From: Mesorhizobium sp. M1C.F.Ca.ET.210.01.1.1
GTDB lineage: Bacteria > Pseudomonadota > Alphaproteobacteria > Rhizobiales > Rhizobiaceae
Direction: 5' to 3'
Length of the DNA stretch: 56,736 nucleotides
NCBI RefSeq assembly: GCF_004791585.1
Contig: NZ_SRUU01000035.1
Coordinates: forward strand, 1-56,736
Made by a program: the position numbers and the translations under genes. Shown one piece after another: positions 33,788 to 41,477 of this stretch. Numbering within the stretch: the stretch's first letter is position 1; every line of letters starts with the position of its first letter. Below the pieces are notes generated by a model. The model was not told the origin of the DNA. It worked only from the letters and a program-made list of their open reading frames with translations, and searched no databases.

Positions 33788-34183
33788 ATGGACATTCTTC
33801 GCGCGGGCACGAGGCCTTCCGGCAAGGGCCCAGCCGAGTGGTTCACCGGCACGGTGCGGATCGATCCGCTCTTCAACCCGTTCGACGCCGCGCGGGTGCA
33901 GGGCGCGCAGGTGACCTTCGAGCCGGGCGCCCGCACTGCATGGCACACGCATCCGCTAGGGCAGACGCTGATCGTCGTCTCCGGCCTCGGCCGGGTGCAG
34001 CGCGAGGGCGGGCCGGTCGAGGAGATCAGGCCGGGCGACGTCGTCTGGTTCGCGCCCGGCGAGAAGCATTGGCACGGCGCGTCGCCTCAGACCGCCATGA
34101 CCCATATCGCCGTCCAGGAGGTCAAGGATGGCAAGGCCGTCGACTGGCTGGAACAGGTCGGCGACGCCGACTACGGCGCCTGA
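33788..34183 (+). CDS. Cupin-domain protein
   Basis: A 131-residue single cupin. Motif 1 reads ARTAWHTHPLGQTLIVVSG with the metal-type His pair; motif 2 is PGDVVWFAPGEKHWHG. This subgroup is related to carboxymuconolactone-type small enzymes of alcohol/aldehyde operons, but no reaction is fixed. ACAGGAGATCACC precedes the ATG. Probably co-transcribed with the dehydrogenase 60 bases downstream. Confidence 0.87.
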   Translation: MDILRAGTRPSGKGPAEWFTGTVRIDPLFNPFDAARVQGAQVTFEPGARTAWHTHPLGQTLIVVSGLGRVQREGGPVEEIRPGDVVWFAPGEKHWHGASPQTAMTHIAVQEVKDGKAVDWLEQVGDADYGA

Positions 34184-34243
34184 TCTTCTCACGCCCCGTC
34201 TACTCTGGCCCGGTCTTCTCGCTATCAAACGAAAGGAAGCAAA

Positions 34244-35260
34244 ATGCTCGCAACTGTTCTCCACAAGCCCGGCGACATTCGCTGCGAGGAGGTCGCCGAT
34301 CCGAAAATCCTGCGGCCGACGGACGCCATCATAAAACTCTCGGCGAGCTGCATCTGCGGTTCGGATTTGTGGCCCTATCGCGGGCTGCAGCCGGTCGACG
34401 CCCCCCAGCATATGGGCCACGAATATTGCGGCATCGTTGTCGAAGTGGGTAGCGAGGTGCGCAATGTCCGCCCCGGCCAGTTCGTCGTCGGCTCCTTCTG
34501 CCTCTCCGACAACACCTGCCCGCACTGCCGGTTCGGCTTCCAATCCTCCTGCGTGCAGCGCGAGTTCATGTCGGGCGCGCAGGCGCCTTACGCCCGCGTG
34601 CCGCTGGCTGACGGCACCCTGGTCGCGACGGCAGAGGTTCCGCCGACCGAACTGGTGCCCGATCTGCTGGCGGTTTCGGACGTGCTGGGTACCGGCTGGT
34701 ATGCGGCCGACGCGGCGGAGGTCCGCGAAGGATCGACGGTTGTCGTCGTCGGCGACGGCGCGGTCGGCCTGATGGGTGTGCTTGCCGCAAAGGAGATGGG
34801 CGCCGAGCGCATCATCGCCATGAGCCGGCACGAGAGCCGCCAAAAACTCGCCCGCGAGTTCGGCGCGACCGACATCGTGGCCGAGCGCGGCGAGGAAGGC
34901 GTTTCGCGCATCAAGGAGCTGACCGGCGGCGTCGGTGCGGACTCGGTGCTGGAATGCGTTGGCACCTCGGAATCCTTCGACCAGGCGCTGGCCTGCTCGC
35001 GCCCCGGCGGCACGATCGGCTATGTCGGCGTGCCGCATGGCGTGAGCTTCGACGGCCAAAGACTGTTCTTCGGCCAGAAGCGCATGCTGGGCGGCCCGGC
35101 GCCGGTGCGCCGCTTCCTGCCCGACCTGATGGACCGGGTGCTCAAGGGTAGGATCAAGCCCGGCAAGGTCTTCGACCTCAAGCTGCCGCTGGCCGAGGTG
35201 GCGCAAGGCTACCGCGCCATGGACGAGCGCCGTGCCATCAAGGTCATGCTTGAGGTGTAG
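34244..35260 (+). CDS. Zinc-dependent alcohol dehydrogenase family protein
   Basis: A 338-residue MDR enzyme. Catalytic zinc ligands appear in SCICGSD and GHEYCGIV, and a Cys-rich loop with CPHCRFGFQSSC gives part of the structural zinc site. The Rossmann loop is VVVGDGAVGLMGVLAA. It oxidises an alcohol or reduces an aldehyde with NAD(P). Second gene of the LysR-controlled unit; ribosome site GAAAGGAAGC. Substrate unknown. Confidence 0.9.
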   Translation: MLATVLHKPGDIRCEEVADPKILRPTDAIIKLSASCICGSDLWPYRGLQPVDAPQHMGHEYCGIVVEVGSEVRNVRPGQFVVGSFCLSDNTCPHCRFGFQSSCVQREFMSGAQAPYARVPLADGTLVATAEVPPTELVPDLLAVSDVLGTGWYAADAAEVREGSTVVVVGDGAVGLMGVLAAKEMGAERIIAMSRHESRQKLAREFGATDIVAERGEEGVSRIKELTGGVGADSVLECVGTSESFDQALACSRPGGTIGYVGVPHGVSFDGQRLFFGQKRMLGGPAPVRRFLPDLMDRVLKGRIKPGKVFDLKLPLAEVAQGYRAMDERRAIKVMLEV

Positions 35261-35447
35261 GCCGCCGACGGCCGGTGCCAGCGCTTTCCGCTTCGGCTCT
35301 CGTGCCCTTGTTCCGGCGCGGCGCGCGAGCCACAATCCGGGAACAAAGGACGCCGCCACCGGTTGAGACCTGACGACAATCGAGCCCTGCCGGTCCATCC
35401 GAAGACATCGGCTGCCGTCAGCGCAGAAGCGGCGGAAAGGTCACGCC

Positions 35448-35996
35448 ATGCCAGGACGGGCGAAGCTTGCTGAACTGGTCAACCGGCGTGAACCGCTCGC
35501 CTTTCGTTTCGCGGATGACGGTTTTATGCCCAACCATCCGCGCTGGCCGATGCTCGTCTACCCTGCGGCCGTGACGCTGCCGGACGGTGTCGATCCGGCG
35601 TCCGTCTTTGAGGAGCTTTTCCGCTCGAACGGCTGGGGCGACGGCTGGCGCAACGGCATCTTCGCTTACGCCCACTACCATTCGCGCATTCACGAAGTGC
35701 TGGGCATCGCGCGCGGCATGGCCGAGGTCCGCTTCGGCGGCGACAAGGGCAAGGTGCTGACGGTCAAGGCCGGCGACGTGGCGATCCTGCCGGCCGGCAC
35801 CGGCCACCAGCGCCTGTCCTCGTCATCCGATCTTCTGGTCGTCGGCGCCTATCCGCCCTTCGGCACCTACGATCTGTGCATACGCGTCGAACAACACGAA
35901 GCGGCGCTGCGCACCATCCCCGAGGTCGGCAGGCCGGAGAAGGATCCGGTCCATGGCCGCGAGGGCCCGCTGCTGACAGCGTGGCAGGAAGGCTGA
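35448..35996 (+). CDS. YjlB-like cupin protein
   Basis: A 182-residue protein of the YjlB cupin type. FMPNHPRWPMLVYPAAV, a GWRNGIFAYAHYHSRIHEVL metal-binding stretch and AGDVAILPAGTGHQRL form the cupin. The last 222 bases are copied at 39625-39846, where the N-terminal half is missing. The ATG follows CGGCGGAAAGGTCACGCC. Function unknown; it sits just left of a block of small genes that the second copy bounds on the right. Confidence 0.82.
   Translation: MPGRAKLAELVNRREPLAFRFADDGFMPNHPRWPMLVYPAAVTLPDGVDPASVFEELFRSNGWGDGWRNGIFAYAHYHSRIHEVLGIARGMAEVRFGGDKGKVLTVKAGDVAILPAGTGHQRLSSSSDLLVVGAYPPFGTYDLCIRVEQHEAALRTIPEVGRPEKDPVHGREGPLLTAWQEG
35775..35996 (+). repeat. Direct repeat, left copy (3' part of the cupin gene)
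   Basis: These 222 bases recur in direct orientation at 39625-39846 with about 90 percent identity and no gap. The homology begins exactly at GACGTGGCGATCCTGCC and ends at the shared stop. Confidence 0.85.
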
Positions 35997-36241
35997 CGGC
36001 TGGCTGCGGGGTCTCGCCGGCACCCTGTCCCTGGCATACCGAAGCGGTCCGGCTGCCCGACAGGAATTGTGAGCGGCTCCTTCATCGGGACCGGAGCTTG
36101 CCTGCTCCGCCAACTATTTCCCGATTGGCCATCGCCATTCATTCGCAACAGGCTTACCCTCCTTTATCGGCAGCTTCTGCAACGGGCGATGCCGACCGAG
36201 GGCGGCCAGAGTGCCCTGGCCCCAACAAGAGGGAGGGCGCT

Positions 36242-36580
36242 GTGTCTTCCACGCACCCGACGACCGAGCAGATGACGGCGATCGAGAAAATTCTCGGCGA
36301 GATTCGCCCGGCTTTGATCCATGGCAGCCGCCGTCGAACGGCTGCCGCATGCTTTCTTGCTGAACGCTTCGATAAAGAATCGGAAATGCATTTGCGCGCG
36401 ATCCTGAGTGCATACGTGAAACGCTTGGACTCGCATCAGAGCGCACTCGCTCAATGGAAAAGTGAGGGCGGCGCCGTCGGAACTGCGCCGCGAACCGAAG
36501 CGCGGCGCTGGATCGACAACGACACAAGTGGAATGCGACGGCGCGACCGCGAGACTGCAGCGCGTCACCGGTTGATCTGA
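36242..36580 (+). CDS. Hypothetical protein, 112 residues
   Basis: From GTG 36242, preceded by GAGGGAGGG, the product runs VSSTHPTTEQMTAIEKILGE, RRRTAAACFLAERFDKESE, and a charged C-terminus rich in Arg. It is probably a soluble helical protein. An alternative start is ATG 36272. No family recognised. It opens the small-gene block on the + strand. Confidence 0.5.
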   Translation: MSSTHPTTEQMTAIEKILGEIRPALIHGSRRRTAAACFLAERFDKESEMHLRAILSAYVKRLDSHQSALAQWKSEGGAVGTAPRTEARRWIDNDTSGMRRRDRETAARHRLI

Positions 36581-36592
36581 GCGAACAAATCC

Positions 36593-36784
36593 GTGGAGAC
36601 CGACAGATCATTCGAAGACGACGAGATAGGCGTCGTTTGCACGGAGTGCGCCTATGAGACGCGCAAGAGCGTCCGCTGGCTTCGCGCGCATACGCAGGCG
36701 GAATGCATGGGCTGCGGAGCCATTGTCGACATTGAAAGCCGAAACTTCCGCAAGATCGCCCCCGGCACGGGACGGGCCACGTAG
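36593..36784 (+). CDS. Small zinc-ribbon protein
   Basis: A 63-residue protein starting GTG (METDRSFEDDEIG) with two CxxC knuckles, VVCTECAYE and CMGCGAIV, the usual zinc-ribbon spacing. The linker KSVRWLRAHTQAE is basic. Twelve bases after the previous gene. It may bind nucleic acid or a protein partner. Confidence 0.6.
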   Translation: METDRSFEDDEIGVVCTECAYETRKSVRWLRAHTQAECMGCGAIVDIESRNFRKIAPGTGRAT

Positions 36785-36829
36785 GTTGGGGACTAGCGAC
36801 GGCACTTTCCAGGGAGTTTTAAATTCGTC

Positions 36830-36849
36830 TGTAGTGGCTCAGTTCGAAA
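36830..36849 (+). repeat. Isolated terminus related to the 11.8-kb cassette
   Basis: TGTAGTGGCTCAGTTCGAAA matches the left end of the cassette at 11793-11812 (TGCAGTGTCTCAGTTCGAAA) at 18 of 20 positions. A weaker inverted partner, GATTTCAAACCGAGACTCGG, lies at 37447-37466, about the same distance away as in the cassette. It may be a decayed second unit. Confidence 0.5.
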
Positions 36850-37024
36850 CCACCGCGCATATGGTCGCTATCCACCAAAAGGCGCTGGAGATCGCGCCTG
36901 CGATCGCCAACCAGATGGATGCCAACGCGCCGAAGCCGGACAGGCTCGGTCCCTGCAAGGCAGGCAGCTCCCGGACAGCCCGACCTAACAGCAAGGGATC
37001 AAAGCCGGACTGTCCTCGCCGCAC
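36839..37024 (-). CDS. Doubtful membrane-protein fragment inside the decayed unit
   Basis: A 61-residue frame from GTG 37024 with AVRELPALQGPSL and a hydrophobic C-terminal helix (SIWLAIAGAISSAFWWIATI), whose stop codon lies in the terminus at 36830-36849, just as in the cassette gene at 11802-12332. RELP also occurs near the end of that gene. It could be a degraded relative, but the similarity is slight. No ribosome site. Confidence 0.25.
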   Translation of the reverse strand: MRRGQSGFDPLLLGRAVRELPALQGPSLSGFGALASIWLAIAGAISSAFWWIATICAVVSN

Positions 37025-37073
37025 CAGCGAGATTTCACTGTGCGCCGTTTTTTCCTTTCGGATAGGCGCGGTT

Positions 37074-37286
37074 CTACTTCTTCAAAAGCCGCGCCTCGCG
37101 CAGAAGCGAATTCGTATCGTTGCCGATCAGCTCGATAAGGTCGAGTGCTTGGGCTTCGGTAATGCCGACTTCCCTCAAGGGGAATCGGGCCTGGAATCCC
37201 TTCTCCGCTTTCACGCGCTCGGCGCGCTGTTGCGCGCTCTCAATCACGGGAAGACTTTCAGGATGCTGAGGATATCGTCCGGGCAT
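37074..37286 (-). CDS. Hypothetical protein, 70 residues
   Basis: MPGRYPQHPESLPVIESAQQ, then a helical C-terminal half FPLREVGITEAQALDLIELI with a basic tail LLREARLLKK. The half resembles small rhizobial helical proteins of DUF3606 type. Weak ribosome site. Moderate coding look. Confidence 0.45.
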   Translation of the reverse strand: MPGRYPQHPESLPVIESAQQRAERVKAEKGFQARFPLREVGITEAQALDLIELIGNDTNSLLREARLLKK

Positions 37287-37499
37287 GGCTGGCTTCCGGT
37301 CCTCATGCAGACGGGAGCGCAGTTCGTTGTCTCTCAGCCGCCGACGTCCTTTTGTTCGTTGCCGGTGATGATTCCATTATAGGGCGGCCAGCGAGCGGAC
37401 CAAGACGTTCGGGAAAATAAACGGTCCGCACAACGAGATCGGCTTGGATTTCAAACCGAGACTCGGCTGAGCCGCCCAACAGATTGACAGGAAACCGAT

Positions 37500-37772
37500 T
37501 CAGCCCGATCGGGCAGGACCGTTCCTTTCATGACGGGCGACAGTCGGGAGCTTTTTCTTCGGAGCAGGAAGCAGCCCTTCACGCTGCGCCTGCTTGCGGG
37601 CGAGCTTACGCGCCCTCCGGATGGCATCGCCCCTTTCCCGGATACGTCGTTCCGAGGGTTTCTCGTATGCCCGGCGCCGCTTCAGTTCCCGAAGCAGACC
37701 CTCACGCTGCAGTTTCCTTTTCAGCGCCCGCAGGGCCTGATCGACGTCATTGTTCCGCACGTCAACTCGCAA
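37500..37772 (-). CDS. rpsU: Ribosomal protein bS21
   Basis: A 90-residue bS21 that binds the small subunit near the anti-Shine-Dalgarno region. RNNDVDQALRALKRKLQREG, EKPSERRIRERGDAIRRARK and KLARKQAQREGLLP are unmistakable. It starts with TTG 37772 after GAGGAGATGAA; a nearby ATG at 37777 is out of frame. The tail KKKLPTVARHERNGPARSG is extra compared with E. coli. Rhizobia often have several rpsU copies; this one lies among accessory small genes and is probably a second copy. Confidence 0.9.
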   Translation of the reverse strand: MRVDVRNNDVDQALRALKRKLQREGLLRELKRRRAYEKPSERRIRERGDAIRRARKLARKQAQREGLLPAPKKKLPTVARHERNGPARSG

Positions 37773-37904
37773 TTCATCTCCTCAGCTGCCGGCAGCCCCC
37801 TGGGGCTGCGGCTGTTATCCGGGACTGGCCCACCCAGACCCATATTTCCGATAGATGCGACCGGGTGGACGGGCATCCGCCCCGTTCACTGCTCATGTCG
37901 CACA

Positions 37905-38174
37905 TCAGCGCATATTGGCGGCCGTTATGGTGTAGATGGTCCGCTTCCCACCCGCGTAGAGTTTCCGTGCACTGGCGTGGATGGAATGCCGCGCCGCGTC
38001 GAAGGCCGCCAGGCACGCGGCTTCCGCCGTTTCCAACCCGTTGCGGCCGGTTGCGGTCAATGCATCGGCCTCGATGAGGAATGGCACTTCAAACATGCCG
38101 TCGTGACCGATGAAACGGACCGCATTGCGCGCTTCGTCGAAACTTCGGCTTGGATTGGGAAATTCGAGCGGCAT
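37905..38174 (-). CDS. DUF1488 family protein
   Basis: An 89-residue protein starting MPLEFPNPSRSFDEARNAVR, with RFIGHDGMFEVPFLIEADAL and a C-terminal HASARKLYAGG segment, all typical of DUF1488. GGAGAGTGACC precedes ATG 38174. The stop of the upstream gene lies two bases before the ATG, so they are co-transcribed. The longer frame to 38438 is a shadow. Function unknown. Confidence 0.82.
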   Translation of the reverse strand: MPLEFPNPSRSFDEARNAVRFIGHDGMFEVPFLIEADALTATGRNGLETAEAACLAAFDAARHSIHASARKLYAGGKRTIYTITAANMR

Positions 38175-38176
38175 GG

Positions 38177-38725
38177 TCACTCTCCATCGGCTCCCGCGAC
38201 CGGCCAGACGACGGCCCGGCAGCGCGCGTTCGAGCGCGGCCCTTCGTTGCGGCGATTGAGGGATAACATACAGCGCGTTGCAATCGGCTGGCTCATTCCG
38301 GTCATGCGACGGCCCAGGATCACCGCCGGAACGCCGGTGAAGACATGATAGATGCTCCAGGAGCCATCCTGCTCGACCCGACGGCCATACAGGCGATCCG
38401 TGGTGTCCCGCCCGGATGCTTCGCCTTCGTTTTCGCAAAAGACAGCCGCAGTGGATTCAACTTCAAGGCCGTCGGCATAGCCATTCATGGCGGCATCTTT
38501 CTTGGGGTTGTCGTTCGCGCCGAGCTGGACGGAATAGAGCCTGTTCCCGCAGATATCGGCTATCGACATCGCATCGGGAAGCTGCGGCATGTCGAGCGTC
38601 AGCGAAAGGGCTCGCGCGATGCAAATGGCCTCATCGAGATCGGCTGCTTCGCGCACCTCCCGTGCGACAACAGCACGCGCATCGTCCTGCGCGCGGGTGC
38701 GGTAGAACTCGACCACGATCTTCAC
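38177..38725 (-). CDS. Hypothetical protein, 182 residues
   Basis: MKIVVEFYRTRAQDDARAVV opens a small alpha/beta domain of a type often seen in rhizobia (residues 1-80). A second part includes EQDGSWSIYHVFTGVPAVIL and a basic tail. The ATG overlaps the stop of the preceding gene (ATGA). The C-terminal 80 residues may be a separate module. No function can be assigned. Confidence 0.6.
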   Translation of the reverse strand: MKIVVEFYRTRAQDDARAVVAREVREAADLDEAICIARALSLTLDMPQLPDAMSIADICGNRLYSVQLGANDNPKKDAAMNGYADGLEVESTAAVFCENEGEASGRDTTDRLYGRRVEQDGSWSIYHVFTGVPAVILGRRMTGMSQPIATRCMLSLNRRNEGPRSNARCRAVVWPVAGADGE

Positions 38726-38880
38726 CGTTGCCTGTCAGTTCTGGCTTTTGCCGCGCGGGGGCCGTTGGTGTTCGCCCCAAGCTTGATCGGATTACCGAAT
38801 GGGCTGGCGGCCTTCGGGGCCGCCTTGCCCTGTTTCGGCTTTCGGATCTCGCGATTGCTACGCTTTTGTCCCTTGGCCAT
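38722..38880 (-). CDS. Small basic protein, 52 residues
   Basis: MAKGQKRSNREIRKPKQGKA followed by a Lys/Ala/Pro-rich, probably disordered tail. Similar MAKGQ-RSNRE-RKPK microproteins are frequent in alphaproteobacteria and may bind RNA or ribosomes. ATG 38880 has AAAGGAC upstream. It overlaps the end of the preceding gene by 23 bases and the next start by four. Confidence 0.65.
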   Translation of the reverse strand: MAKGQKRSNREIRKPKQGKAAPKAASPFGNPIKLGANTNGPRAAKARTDRQR

Positions 38881-39175
38881 CGCCGAATGTCCTTTCGAGA
38901 AGAGCTGCACCTTCATCGTTGCGTGAAGCGTGCACGGGTTCGAGGCTGTCTTCTGTCGCCATGCGCTCGTGACGCTCGGCCTCGCTTCGGATGCGATACT
39001 GAAGGGAATCTCCCCGAGGCGGCAGCCTCGCGGTGATCTGATAGATTTCGCGGGATTCCTGAACGGTGTTGAAGCTGCGCTTCAGCCTTACGCTCTGCCC
39101 CAAGGAATAGCGATGGGTTGCGGTCTCGCGGCGGGTCAGACGGCTGTTAGGCCTCTCAGAACGTATCGAGATCAT
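38858..39175 (-). CDS. Hypothetical protein, 105 residues
   Basis: A soluble protein with SLGQSVRLKRSFNTVQESRE, a YQITARLPPRGDSLQYRIRS strand region and ERHERMATEDSLEPVHASRN. This set (YRIRS-ERHER-TEDSLE) is a recurring rhizobial small-protein type with an SH3-like look. A very good GGGAGGAG site precedes ATG 39175. It heads the leftward small-gene operon that ends in rpsU. Confidence 0.65.
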   Translation of the reverse strand: MISIRSERPNSRLTRRETATHRYSLGQSVRLKRSFNTVQESREIYQITARLPPRGDSLQYRIRSEAERHERMATEDSLEPVHASRNDEGAALLERTFGDGQGTKA

Positions 39176-39624
39176 GTTGTTTGCTCCTCCCTATTCGACC
39201 GCGCCTTCGAGGTGGCCGGTTCGATCGACCCGGATCGATCGGCCTCGAGCCGCGTTCGCTTGGCCGGAAAGCGGTACCGCCCCGACAGTCAATGCCTGCT
39301 CCAGTACATCCGTGGTAAGCAGGAGTTTGTTCCGGGGTCGAGACGCGCGAGCGGGTGTGCCGGCCAGGCAACACGCTCATCGAGAATTCGGAGTAAAATG
39401 GCGGGTCTCTGACACCGCTCAAGCCAAATCGGCCAAATCAACGAATTTAATATCTAGGCCGGAATTGCCGGTTAAACAAGGTTGCCGCCAGTTTTATTTT
39501 TGCATGACCGCGGAAATTCTTGCGGCTGATCAGTCAATAACGGCGCAACATCGATCTCTGAACCCGCAGCCTCTCAGTGGCGGTGCCGGACCCTGACCGG
39601 GTGCCGCTCAATGGCGCGGTAAGT
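39176..39624. other. Intergenic stretch at the right side of the small-gene island
   Basis: No supported gene. It contains the promoter side of the leftward small-gene operon and, from about 39430, an AT-richer part before the truncated cupin copy. Confidence 0.4.
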
Positions 39625-39846
39625 GACGTGGCGATCCTGCCCGCCGGTACCGGGCACCAGCGCCTGTCCTCGTCATCTGATCTCCTGGTCGTCGGCGCCT
39701 ATCCGCCCTTCGGCACCTATGATCTGTGCACGCGGGCCGAACAGCATGAAGAGGCGCTGCGCACCATCCCCAACGTCGGGCGTCCGGAGAAGGATCCAGT
39801 CCATGGCAGCAACGGCCCGCTGCTCAGCGCGTGGCAGGAAGGCTGA
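39625..39846 (+). pseudogene. Truncated copy of the YjlB-like cupin gene
   Basis: The direct repeat of 35775-35996, encoding VAILPAGTGHQRLSSSSDLL to the end SAWQEG with about a dozen changed residues, mostly in the last third. The N-terminal half with the first cupin motif is missing. A chance GTG at 39577 opens the frame, but the resulting 89-residue product would not fold as a cupin. Its end is intact and its frame is kept, so it either arose recently or is the older copy cut by a rearrangement. Confidence 0.75.
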
Positions 39847-39881
39847 AGGCTTCGCTCCCGCTTGGTTTGGAAGGGGGACGT

Positions 39882-40241
39882 TTATGGATACTTCGCCTTC
39901 TTGGGCGCGTAGATCGCCGGGTCGAAATCCAGCTCCTTCGGCAGCGGCTGGCTGGAACATTGCAGATGCATCTGGCGGGCGAGAAGCCTTCGCTGCTGCC
40001 GTTCATGCTCCTTCACCGCCGCCACCATCCCCATGCTGTAGGGCCCGAGCAGCACGCCAAAACTCCAGCCGGGGTGGTCCTTTTCGCGTTGGGCATAGTC
40101 GGCAGCCGCCGTGCGTGCCTGCCGGCATTCCGGGGAGGTCCATTTCGGGTCCTGCTGCGAAAGCTTCGCTCCGTAGTCGACCGGAGAGCTCACGCACCCG
40201 GCCACCGCCGCGCTCAGCGCGACGATCATTGCGATTCTCAT
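39882..40241 (-). CDS. Small lipoprotein
   Basis: A 119-residue protein with a type II signal peptide: MRIAMIVALSAAVAGCVSSP has lipobox AVAGC, so the mature lipidated Cys is residue 16. The remainder is Gln/Arg-rich with PECRQARTAAADYAQREKDH and VKEHERQQRRLLARQMHLQC. Probably periplasm-facing on a membrane. No family recognised. Ribosome site GAAAGGCTTGTGA. Confidence 0.7.
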   Translation of the reverse strand: MRIAMIVALSAAVAGCVSSPVDYGAKLSQQDPKWTSPECRQARTAAADYAQREKDHPGWSFGVLLGPYSMGMVAAVKEHERQQRRLLARQMHLQCSSQPLPKELDFDPAIYAPKKAKYP

Positions 40242-40404
40242 TCACAAGCCTTTCCTAATTTGGGCCCGGAGAGAGCACAGAACTCGGCTTCCGGCAAGCT
40301 GGCGGCTAAGGCTGCCGGATCAACCGCATGGGCCGATGGCGGTGATGATGATGGTGAAGCTGGAATTGGCGCTGCTCGCTTGACAAGTCTCCCCGGCAGA
40401 ACGG

Positions 40405-41391
40405 TCAGCGGCCCTTCTCCGCCAAGCCGGCACCCGGGACGGCAACCTTGCCAGCCGCGATCAGCGCCCGGACGGACTCCTGGATCGCCTCGAAGCTCGT
40501 ATAGCGGGGCTTGTAGCCAAGGCGCTGGCGGCTTTTCTCGATCGAGTGGCAGGAGCTGCGGATGACATGCCCTCGCGAGCCCACGGCATCGTCGCCTTCC
40601 AGATCGCGGATCCATTCGTGGAAGGGCTTGAACGCGATCCGCGGCTCCTTGCCGAACCAGCGATAGACGGTTTCGGCATAGCCCCGCAGCGTGACCGCCT
40701 GCTCGGAAACCGTGTTGAATGCCTCGCCGATCGAGGCCGCCCGGTTTTCGATCGCGCGGATGATCCACTGGGCGACGTCATCGGCATGAACGTGATGCAC
40801 CGTCTCGAGCCCGAGATTCGGCAGAACCAGCTCATCGCCGCGCGCGATCAAGGAAAAGACAGCGGGATTGGCATTGCCGAGCGGGTTGATCGGGTTCCAT
40901 CCCTCGCCGACGATATGGCCGGGCCGAAAGCAGGTCGCCGGAAAACCGGTCAGGCGTGCCTGCCGCAACAGCCAGGACTCGATCGCGGCCTTGTTCGCCC
41001 CGTATGTGTCGATGGGATTTGGCGGGTCCGCCTCGGTCGACGGGATGGTCAAGAAACGGCCGTACACCCAGATCGAGCTGCAGAACAGATAATGCTCGAT
41101 CCTGCCGCGCAGCGCCTCGACCAGTTGCTGGGCGCTTGGCAGATCGAACGATATCATGTCGATGACGATCTCCGGACGCAGCTGCGCGATCATCGCGCCG
41201 AACCGTCCCGCCTTCTCTTCGGCGGCGCGATCGATGGCGATGTTCTCGATCGAATTCCAGGCGAAATGGGCACGATAGGGCACCGCCTTGCCGCGGCTGA
41301 CATTCACGACCTCATGCCCGAGCTCGACGAGCCGAGGCACCAGATAGCTTCCGACGTGACCGCTGCCTCCGATGACGACGATGCGCGACAT
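40405..41391 (-). CDS. NAD-dependent epimerase/dehydratase family protein
   Basis: A 328-residue extended SDR. Cofactor loop VVIGGSGHVGSYLVPRL, catalytic YGANK (YxxxK), and HHVHADDVAQWIIRAI. The set fits nucleoside-sugar or related oxidoreductases of the SDR_a family, and the C-terminal half with FKPFHEWIRDLEG is typical of an isoflavone-reductase-like branch. Substrate unknown. It is alone; an ATG preceded by AGCAGGGAGCAGGCC. Confidence 0.85.
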   Translation of the reverse strand: MSRIVVIGGSGHVGSYLVPRLVELGHEVVNVSRGKAVPYRAHFAWNSIENIAIDRAAEEKAGRFGAMIAQLRPEIVIDMISFDLPSAQQLVEALRGRIEHYLFCSSIWVYGRFLTIPSTEADPPNPIDTYGANKAAIESWLLRQARLTGFPATCFRPGHIVGEGWNPINPLGNANPAVFSLIARGDELVLPNLGLETVHHVHADDVAQWIIRAIENRAASIGEAFNTVSEQAVTLRGYAETVYRWFGKEPRIAFKPFHEWIRDLEGDDAVGSRGHVIRSSCHSIEKSRQRLGYKPRYTSFEAIQESVRALIAAGKVAVPGAGLAEKGR

Positions 41392-41477
41392 GGCCTGCTC
41401 CCTGCTGCTGGCACGATTTCCGGAATTTGGCTCCCGCCGCGCTATAGCTAAGGCTTGTCGAAGCAGAAGCCAGCCGA

